From Denitromonas iodatirespirans (lineage in GTDB: Bacteria; Pseudomonadota; Gammaproteobacteria; Burkholderiales; Rhodocyclaceae), in assembly GCF_018524365.1 (NCBI RefSeq), contig NZ_JAEKFT010000016.1, forward strand, positions 1 to 64,000: a stretch of DNA of 64,000 bases, in the 5' to 3' direction. Below, one piece after another: positions 57,291 to 64,000 of this stretch (the stretch's first letter is position 1; each line of letters begins with the position of its first letter). A program made the translations under genes and the position numbers. The notes under the pieces were generated by a model, which worked only from the letters and a program-made list of their open reading frames with translations, was not told the origin of the DNA and searched no databases.

Positions 57291-60200
57291 TGCCAAATGT
57301 CGTTTCGTTGGGAGAGTTTGTTACTTCAAGTGCCAGCGCTTGGAGTGCTGGTTCAGCGCTAGCAAATGGATCGGGGTGGAACGCCTCGACTGCGTCCAAT
57401 TATTTGACTCTGGCGGGCTCAATTGCCGGCATTCGTGGCTGGGGGGCCACCGCCATTGCATCTAATCTGACTGGCTTGCAGGCAAATCTTTGGGCTGCTT
57501 CAGAAGCCTATGCCAATGGTGACTACGAGGCTCTAACCGGGTCATTGTTGAATGCGGTGACCAACGTTGCTGCCTTGGCAGCCCTTGCATCCCCTCAGGC
57601 AAGGGCTGTGGCTGTGTTGATCTCTGCCGCAGCGTATATCTACCAGCAGGAAAACCTAATCCCTGCAGGGGTTAGGCAGATATTTGAGCGCGAGTTGCCG
57701 CCACTTCACCCTCGTCTGCAAAACAAGGCGCAACAGATTAACACCCCATGGAAGTCCTCCCAAGCCAGCTCTTCCCCCCTCATCCTCGACCTGAACGGTG
57801 ACGGCTTTTCGACGACCTCAATAGAAGATGGTGCGTACTTCGACCACGACGCCGACGGCATCAAGACCTCCGGCGGCTGGGTCGGCGGGGGAGACGGTCT
57901 GCTTGTCTTGGACCGCGACGGCAACGGGGCGATCGACTCGGGCCGGGAGCTGTTCGGGAACAATACCTTGCTGTCGTCCGGCGAAAAGGCCGCCGAAGGG
58001 TTCGCCGCGCTGGCCGACCTGGACAGCAACGCCGATGGCGCGATAGACGCTGCTGACGCGGCGTGGAACACGCTGCGGGTGTGGGTCGATACGGACGCGG
58101 ACGGGATCTCTGATGACGGCGAGTTACACAGCCTGGACAGTCTCGGCATCTCGGAAATCGATCTGACAAAGACGAACACGATTACAAGTCAGAACGGCAA
58201 CACCTTGGTCGGTTCGGGGCAATTCACGATCAACGGAGAGGCGCGGGAGTACACCGACGCCTGGTTCGCCCAGGATCCGTTCTATCGTGAGTTCGCCGAC
58301 GCCATCGACATCCCCGAGGAACTGCTGTCATTGCCCAACATGGGCGGCTCGGGTGCCGTGAGGGATCTACAGGAGGCGGCGGCCTTGTCGCCCGAACTTG
58401 CTGATCTGGTAAGGCAGTTCCAGAACGCAACCAATGTACTCGCTCGACACGCACTCATGGAGCCGCTGTTGCTCGCGTGGGCGCAGACCACCACGATGAC
58501 GACGACTGCGGCGTGGGCGGCGGACGGCCACAACGTGAACTACAGTCTCTATGGCATGCCGGCGGGCAGCGAGCAGGAGGCCGTTTGGAAGGGGCGGCTC
58601 ACGATTCTCGAAGCGTTCAATGGCGAGACATACCAGACCTTGAATGGGTCGATGACCGTGTCGACCGGTCCCAACCGGCAGGGGCTGTTGCAGCAAAGTT
58701 GGAACGCGCTGCACGAGTCGGTGTATTCCGCCCTGGCGTTGCAGACGGGCATGAAGCCTTACGTCGACAGTATCGAACTGCGAATCGACGAGAACGGAAT
58801 TTCGCTCGACACCAGCGCGCTGAGCGCTGCGCTTGCGGCCAGGATTGCGAGTTCGCCCGTGGAGGGCATTGCTGATCTGATCGAGGTGAACAGGTACGTA
58901 GCCCCGATGCTATCGACCGGTACGTGGCAAGGCTATCGCATGCTGGAGGAAGCGCTGCGTGCGCATGCATCGACCCCGGGGATTGAGAATGTGCATGCGT
59001 TGATGAACGTATCGATGGAGGGCGTCACCGCGTTCTCGAACACGGATTCGGACGCGAATGGCGTTGTCTTGGGTGGAAATGGAAACAACCATTTGTATGG
59101 CAAGGGGGGGCGCGATCTTTTGTATGGTGGTCAAGGTGCCGACAACCTCTATGGAGGCGAAGGTGACGACGTCCTGATCGGCGGTGCCGGAAATGATTAC
59201 TTGGTGGGCGACGCGGGTTCCGACACATATGTTTTTGGCCGGGGGGACGGACAAGACACAGTGAGCAACTACGACGCGGCGGCTGGCAGCGTCGATGTGA
59301 TTGCTCTGTCGGGTGGGCTGGATCCGTCGGAAGTGAGCCTGACCCGCTCAGCCGACAACCTGATCGTGTCGATCATCGGCACGACCGACAAGCTTACGGT
59401 GCAGTCGTACTTCAACCAGGATGCAAACGGCAACTGCATCGTCGACCAGATCCGTTTCGAGAATGGCACGATCTGGGACGTAGCCACGGTGAAGACGCTG
59501 GTGCTGCAGGCCACGGCGGGCAACGATTCTCTGTATGGCTATGCCACGGACGACGTGATCGATGGCCTAGATGGCAATGACATGCTGTATGGAAAGGCGG
59601 GCAATGACTCACTCAACGGAAGCGCGGGCAACGACCAGTTGTACGGTGAGGACGGCGACGACATTCTCGACGGAGGTGATGGCAACGACTATTTGAACGG
59701 CGGCAATGGCGATGACGCGCTTGATGGCGGTGTCGGGGCTGACCATCTAAACGGTGGTGGCGGCCGCGACACACTGCTTGGCGGAGCCGACAACGACTAC
59801 TTGTATGGCGGCAACGACGACGACGTGCTTGTTGGAGGTGCGGGCAACGACTACCTCTATGGTGAGGGCGGCTCGGATACATATGTGTTCGGTCGAGGTG
59901 ACGGACAGGACACGGTGAGCAACTACGACACCGGTGCGAGCGTCGACACCATCGCCCTGTCGGGTGGGTTGCAGCCCGAGGAGGTGATACTGAGCCGCTC
60001 GGGCGACAACCTGGTGGTGTCTATCATCGGCACGACCGACAGGCTTACGGTGCAGTCCTATTTCAACCAGGATGCAAACGGCAACTACACCGTCGACCAG
60101 ATCCGTTTCGAGAATGGCACGATCTGGGACGTAGCCACGGTGAAGACGCTGGTGCTGCAGGCCACGGCGGGCAACGATTCTCTGTACGGCTATGCCACGG

Positions 60201-63200
60201 ACGACGTGATCGATGGCCTGGATGGCAGTGACATGCTGTATGGAAAGGCGGGCAATGACTCACTCAACGGAAACGCGGGCAATGACCAGTTGTACGGTGA
60301 GGACGGCGACGACATTCTCGACGGTGGTGATGGCAACGACTATCTGAGCGGCGGCAATGGCAACGACATGCTCGACGGTGGTGTCGGAGTCGACCATCTG
60401 AACGGTGGTGACGGCCGTGACACGCTGGTTGGCGGTGCCGACAATGACCACATGTACGGCGGCAACGACGACGACGTGCTCACCGGTGGTGCCGGTAACG
60501 ACTACCTGTCGGGCGACGCCGGCTCTGACACCTACGTGTTCGGTCGCGGTGACGGTCAGGACACGGTGTACAACTACGACACTGGCGCAGGCGTCGACAC
60601 CATTGTCCTGTCGGGCGGCTTGCTGCCCGAGGAAGTGAGTCTGAGCCGGATGAGCGACAACCTGATCGTGTCGATTGTTGGCACGACCGACAAGCTCACG
60701 GTGCAGTCGTACTTCAACCAGGACGCCGCCGGCCCGTACGTCGTCGATCAGATCCGCTTCGAGAACGGCACGATCTGGGATGTGGCCGCGGTCAAGACGC
60801 TGGTGCAGCAGGCCACAGCGGGCAACGACTATCTGTATGGCTACGCCACGGACGACGTGCTCGATGGCCAGGATGGCAACGACTATCTGTACGGCAAGGC
60901 GGGCAACGACACGCTGAACGGCGGTGCCGGAGCCGACCAGGTACACGGTGAAGACGGCGACGACAGCCTGGACGGTGGTGTCGGTAACGACTACCTGTAC
61001 GGCGGCAACGGCAGCGACACACTGAACGGTGGTGCCGACAACGACTATCTGTACGGCGGCAACGACGACGACGTGCTCACCGGTGGTGCGGGCAATGACT
61101 ACCTGTCGGGCGATGCCGGTTCGGACACCTATGTGTTCGGTCGGGGCGACGGGCAGGACTCGGTGTACAACTACGACGCCGGCGCAGGCGTCGACACCAT
61201 CGCCCTATCGGGTGGCCTGCTGCCTTCGGAAGTGAGTCTGAGCCGTACGGGAGACAGTCTGGTGCTGTCGATCATTGGCACGACCGACAAGCTCACGGTG
61301 CAGTCGTACTTCAACCAGGACGCCGCCGGCCCGTACGTCGTTGACCAGATTCGCTTCGAGAACGGCACGATCTGGGATGTGGCCGCGGTCAAGACGCTGG
61401 TGCAGCAGGCCACAGCGGGCAACGACTATCTGTATGGCTACGCCACGGACGACGCGCTCGATGGCCAGGATGGCAACGACTATCTGTACGGCAAGGCGGG
61501 CAACGACACGCTGAACGGTGGTGCAGGGTCCGACCAACTGCACGGTGAGGACGGCGACGACAGCCTGGACGGTGGTGCCGGCAACGACTACTTGTATGGC
61601 GGCAACGGCAATGACACGCTCGTTGGCGGTTCCGATAACGATACCTTGTACGGCGGCAACGACGACGATGTGCTCACGGGTGGTGCTGGCAACGACTACC
61701 TGTCGGGCGATGCCGGCTCGGACACCTACGTGTTTGGCCGAGGCGATGGTCAGGATACGGTGTACAACTACGATACGGCCGCTGGCAGTGTGGATGTGAT
61801 TGCCTTGTCGGGTGGATTGCTGCCCGAGGAGGTGACCCTGAGCCGCTCTGGCGACAACCTAGTGGTGTCGATCATCGGCACGACCGACAAACTTACTGTG
61901 CAGTCGTACTTCAACCTGGATGCCGCCGGCCCGTACGTAGTCGATCAGATCCGCTTCGAGAATGGCACGATCTGGGATGTAACGAAGGTCAAGTTGCTGG
62001 TGTCACAAGGCACGCTTGGCGATGATCAAATGTATGGGTCAGTCGGCGATGATGTACTTGACGGTCTAGATGGCAATGACTCTCTGTATGGAAAAGCGGG
62101 TAACGATACGCTGATCGGTGGAGCCGGCAACGACAGCCTCCAAGGCGAGGATGGCGACGACATTCTCGATGGTGGTGCGGGCAACGACTACCTGACTGGT
62201 GGTAATGGCAGTGACTCGCTCGACGGCGGTGCTGGGGCAGATCATCTGACCGGCGGCAACGGCAATGACAATCTCATTGGCGGTGCCGACAACGACTACT
62301 TGTACGGCGGCAACGACGACGATGTGCTCACGGGTGGGGCTGGGAATGACTACCTGTCGGGCGATGCCGGCTCTGACACCTACGTATTCAGTCGCGGTGA
62401 CGGTCAGGACACGGTGAGCAACTATTCTTCATCAGCAAATGATGTCGATGTCGTTTTGCTGACAGGCGGCTTGCTGCCCCCCGAAGTGAGCCTGAGCCGC
62501 TCGGGCGACAATCTGGTGCTGTCGATCACCGGCACGACCGACAAGCTCACGGTGCAGTCGTACTTCAACCAGGACGCCGCCGGCCCGTACGTCGTCGACC
62601 AGATCCGTTTCGAGAACGGCACGATCTGGGATGTGGCTGCGGTCAAGACGCTGGTACAGCAGGCCACAGCGGGCAATGACACGCTGTACGGCTATGCGAC
62701 CGACGACGCGCTCGACGGACAGGACGGGAACGACTATCTGTATGGCAAGGCCGGCAACGACACGCTGAACGGCGGTGCCGGAGCAGACCAGGTACACGGT
62801 GAAGACGGCGACGACAGCCTGGACGGTGGTGTCGGCAACGACTACCTGTACGGCGGCAACGGCAGCGACACACTGAACGGTGGTGCCGACAACGACTATC
62901 TGTACGGCGGCAACGACGACGACGTGCTCACCGGTGGTGCGGGCAATGACTACCTGTCGGGCGATGCCGGTTCGGACACCTATGTGTTCGGTCGGGGCGA
63001 CGGGCAGGACTCGGTGTACAACTACGACGCCGACGCAGGCGTCGACACCATCGCCCTATCGGGTGGCCTGCTGCCTTCGGAAGTAAGTCTGAGCCGTACG
63101 GGCGACAGTCTGGTGCTGTCGATCATTGGCACGACCGACAAGCTCACGGTGCAGTCGTACTTCAACCAGGACGCCGCCGGCCCGTACGTCGTTGACCAGA

Positions 63201-64000
63201 TCCGCTTCGAAAACGGCACGATCTGGGATGTGGCTGCGGTCAAGACGCTGGTGCAGCAGGCCACGGCGGGCAACGACACGCTGTACGGCTACGCGACCGA
63301 CGACGCGCTCGACGGACAGGACGGGAACGACTATCTGTATGGCAAGGCCGGCAACGACACGCTGAACGGCGGTGCCGGAGCAGACCAGGTACACGGTGAA
63401 GACGGCGACGACAGCCTGGACGGTGGTGTCGGCAACGACTACCTGTACGGCGGCAACGGCAGCGACACACTGAACGGTGGTGCCGACAACGACTATCTGT
63501 ACGGCGGCAACGACAACGACGTGCTCACCGGTGGTGCGGGCAACGACTACCTGTCGGGCGATGCCGGTTCGGACACTTATGTGTTCGGTCGCGGTGACGG
63601 TCTGGACACGGTGTACAACTACGACGCCGGCGCAGGCGTCGACACCATCGCCCTATCGGGTGGCCTGCTGCCTTCGGAAGTGAGTCTGAGCCGTACGGGC
63701 GACAGTCTGGTGCTGTCGATCATTGGCACGACCGACAAGCTCACGGTGCAGTCGTACTTCAACCAGGACGCCGCCGGCCCCTACGTCATCGACCAGATCC
63801 GCTTCGAGAACGGCACGATCTGGGACGTGGCCACGGTCAAGACGTTGGTCCTGCAGGCCACGACTGGCAACGACACCCTGTACGGCTACGCGACGGACGA
63901 TGTGCTCGACGGCCAGGACGGCAACGACCTGTTGTATGGCAAAGCGGGCAATGATGCGCTGGCTGGTGGTGCCGGTGGAGACACACTGCAAGGCGAGGAC
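57290..64000 (+). CDS. Giant RTX-type calcium-binding secreted protein (3' end outside window)
   Basis: The frame is open from ATG 57290 to the window edge: 2237 codons without a stop. Order: (1) an N-terminal ~160 residues rich in Gly/Ala/hydrophobic helices (EFVTSSASAWSAG, AAYIYQQENL); (2) a Ca-binding EF-hand-like domain (~160-310) with LILDLNGDGFSTT, VLDRDGNGAIDSGRE and DTDADGISDDGE; (3) a helical region (~310-590); (4) from residue ~595 RTX nonapeptides (GGxGxDxLx) interleaved with an HCBP-related domain, in eight modules. There is no signal peptide, as for T1SS cargo whose C-terminal signal would lie beyond the window. No protease or lipase motif is seen. Exporter and adaptor are encoded 1.3-4.9 kb upstream. 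Adhesin, bacteriocin or S-layer-like roles are all possible. Confidence 0.92.
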   Translation, partial: MPNVVSLGEFVTSSASAWSAGSALANGSGWNASTASNYLTLAGSIAGIRGWGATAIASNLTGLQANLWAASEAYANGDYEALTGSLLNAVTNVAALAALASPQARAVAVLISAAAYIYQQENLIPAGVRQIFERELPPLHPRLQNKAQQINTPWKSSQASSSPLILDLNGDGFSTTSIEDGAYFDHDADGIKTSGGWVGGGDGLLVLDRDGNGAIDSGRELFGNNTLLSSGEKAAEGFAALADLDSNADGAIDAADAAWNTLRVWVDTDADGISDDGELHSLDSLGISEIDLTKTNTITSQNGNTLVGSGQFTINGEAREYTDAWFAQDPFYREFADAIDIPEELLSLPNMGGSGAVRDLQEAAALSPELADLVRQFQNATNVLARHALMEPLLLAWAQTTTMTTTAAWAADGHNVNYSLYGMPAGSEQEAVWKGRLTILEAFNGETYQTLNGSMTVSTGPNRQGLLQQSWNALHESVYSALALQTGMKPYVDSIELRIDENGISLDTSALSAALAARIASSPVEGIADLIEVNRYVAPMLSTGTWQGYRMLEEALRAHASTPGIENVHALMNVSMEGVTAFSNTDSDANGVVLGGNGNNHLYGKGGRDLLYGGQGADNLYGGEGDDVLIGGAGNDYLVGDAGSDTYVFGRGDGQDTVSNYDAAAGSVDVIALSGGLDPSEVSLTRSADNLIVSIIGTTDKLTVQSYFNQDANGNCIVDQIRFENGTIWDVATVKTLVLQATAGNDSLYGYATDDVIDGLDGNDMLYGKAGNDSLNGSAGNDQLYGEDGDDILDGGDGNDYLNGGNGDDALDGGVGADHLNGGGGRDTLLGGADNDYLYGGNDDDVLVGGAGNDYLYGEGGSDTYVFGRGDGQDTVSNYDTGASVDTIALSGGLQPEEVILSRSGDNLVVSIIGTTDRLTVQSYFNQDANGNYTVDQIRFENGTIWDVATVKTLVLQATAGNDSLYGYATDDVIDGLDGSDMLYGKAGNDSLNGNAGNDQLYGEDGDDILDGGDGNDYLSGGNGNDMLDGGVGVDHLNGGDGRDTLVGGADNDHMYGGNDDDVLTGGAGNDYLSGDAGSDTYVFGRGDGQDTVYNYDTGAGVDTIVLSGGLLPEEVSLSRMSDNLIVSIVGTTDKLTVQSYFNQDAAGPYVVDQIRFENGTIWDVAAVKTLVQQATAGNDYLYGYATDDVLDGQDGNDYLYGKAGNDTLNGGAGADQVHGEDGDDSLDGGVGNDYLYGGNGSDTLNGGADNDYLYGGNDDDVLTGGAGNDYLSGDAGSDTYVFGRGDGQDSVYNYDAGAGVDTIALSGGLLPSEVSLSRTGDSLVLSIIGTTDKLTVQSYFNQDAAGPYVVDQIRFENGTIWDVAAVKTLVQQATAGNDYLYGYATDDALDGQDGNDYLYGKAGNDTLNGGAGSDQLHGEDGDDSLDGGAGNDYLYGGNGNDTLVGGSDNDTLYGGNDDDVLTGGAGNDYLSGDAGSDTYVFGRGDGQDTVYNYDTAAGSVDVIALSGGLLPEEVTLSRSGDNLVVSIIGTTDKLTVQSYFNLDAAGPYVVDQIRFENGTIWDVTKVKLLVSQGTLGDDQMYGSVGDDVLDGLDGNDSLYGKAGNDTLIGGAGNDSLQGEDGDDILDGGAGNDYLTGGNGSDSLDGGAGADHLTGGNGNDNLIGGADNDYLYGGNDDDVLTGGAGNDYLSGDAGSDTYVFSRGDGQDTVSNYSSSANDVDVVLLTGGLLPPEVSLSRSGDNLVLSITGTTDKLTVQSYFNQDAAGPYVVDQIRFENGTIWDVAAVKTLVQQATAGNDTLYGYATDDALDGQDGNDYLYGKAGNDTLNGGAGADQVHGEDGDDSLDGGVGNDYLYGGNGSDTLNGGADNDYLYGGNDDDVLTGGAGNDYLSGDAGSDTYVFGRGDGQDSVYNYDADAGVDTIALSGGLLPSEVSLSRTGDSLVLSIIGTTDKLTVQSYFNQDAAGPYVVDQIRFENGTIWDVAAVKTLVQQATAGNDTLYGYATDDALDGQDGNDYLYGKAGNDTLNGGAGADQVHGEDGDDSLDGGVGNDYLYGGNGSDTLNGGADNDYLYGGNDNDVLTGGAGNDYLSGDAGSDTYVFGRGDGLDTVYNYDAGAGVDTIALSGGLLPSEVSLSRTGDSLVLSIIGTTDKLTVQSYFNQDAAGPYVIDQIRFENGTIWDVATVKTLVLQATTGNDTLYGYATDDVLDGQDGNDLLYGKAGNDALAGGAGGDTLQGED
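59072..64000 (+). repeat. Eight tandem RTX/HCBP-related modules inside the giant gene
   Basis: Each module has RTX nonapeptides, then SDTYVF-GRGDGQD, an SGGLxPxEVSLSR linker, GTTDKLTVQSYFNQD and DQIRFENGTIWDV-xxVKTLV, after which nonapeptides restart. The TYVF codon (ACA/ACC/ACT) falls at 59225, 59879, 60530, 61127, 61724, 62378, 62978 and 63575, giving spacings of 654, 651, 597, 597, 654, 600 and 597 bases. Two size classes therefore exist, about 218 and 199 residues, differing by about 18-19 residues, i.e. two nonapeptides. Confidence 0.9.
62696..63511 (+). repeat. Identical DNA in adjacent RTX modules
   Basis: 62696-62914 and 63293-63511 (offset 597) are identical over 219 bases by direct reading. 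The block around module 4 (61081-61390) and module 7 (62932-63240) differ by only a handful of bases as well. This indicates recent duplication or gene conversion. Confidence 0.85.

Noticed and set aside
59269-63991. Repetitive minus-strand and alternative-frame ORFs in the RTX region
   Set aside because: They repeat with the same period as the RTX modules on the other strand, so they are shadows of the repeats rather than genes.
59072-64000. CRISPR-like array
   Set aside because: Repeats of about 27 bases here are RTX nonapeptide codons in one open frame; there are no spacers of constant length and no cas genes.

Overview
The window is a GC-rich stretch with dense, short-spaced gene packing and many ATGA or longer start/stop overlaps. 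The gene content (T6SS VgrG with a Tle3-type effector, a TAXI-type TRAP transporter under DctB/DctD-like control, several diguanylate cyclases, PRTase and nucleobase permease genes, a large T1SS RTX protein) fits a free-living betaproteobacterium of the Rhodocyclales/Zoogloeaceae type (Azoarcus, Thauera, Denitromonas relatives). The taxonomic call is inference from gene families and codon use; no rRNA is present.

Layout. 1-3.9 kb: the 3' end of vgrG, a Tle3-like lipase effector and a Tli3-like immunity gene, all overlapping. 4.2-9.0 kb: a CorC/HlyC-type protein, a Ca/Na antiporter, a Leu/Ile/Val-type binding protein and two paralogous lipoproteins. 9.0-13.1 kb: an HD-GYP response regulator overlapping a large hybrid histidine kinase. 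13.1-19.8 kb: a sigma-54 promoter with an upstream palindrome, then a TAXI solute-binding protein, fused TRAP permease, DctB-like kinase and DctD-like activator. 20-25.3 kb: nucleobase salvage (hpt, apt, AzgA-like permease, upp, UraA-like permease, ribA). 25.4-34.4 kb: flavin oxidoreductase, isochorismatase-like hydrolase, GlxA/AraC regulator, MASE1-GGDEF protein, xth, pyrE, a coiled-coil protein and a molybdopterin oxidoreductase. 34.4-45.2 kb: Wzy/ligase-like membrane protein, EamA permease, sirtuin, small hypotheticals, a haem-binding GGDEF protein, an MFS transporter, DUF418 protein, Vat-like acetyltransferase and VTT-domain protein. 45.3-52.1 kb: on the minus strand an operon VWA lipoprotein - ECF sigma - anti-sigma-like protein, followed by an unknown gene and an ankyrin protein; divergently, an NfeD-type membrane protease and a slipin.

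52.4-64 kb is the most distinctive region: a T1SS ABC exporter with a degenerate C39 domain and an HlyD adaptor, then a visibly AT-rich insert of small membrane-protein ORFs, the last coupled by TGATG to a giant RTX protein. That reading frame is open from 57290 to the window edge (2237 codons visible) and holds eight tandem copies of an RTX plus HCBP-related module. The exporter, adaptor, small membrane proteins and RTX protein look like one secretion locus; what the RTX protein does is unknown.

Non-coding structure worth attention: REP/REPIN-like palindromes that supply the TAG stop codons of two genes (19.8 kb, 52.1 kb), and a compact nested inverted-repeat element at 28.4 kb. No tRNA, rRNA, CRISPR array, insertion sequence or replication origin was recognised.
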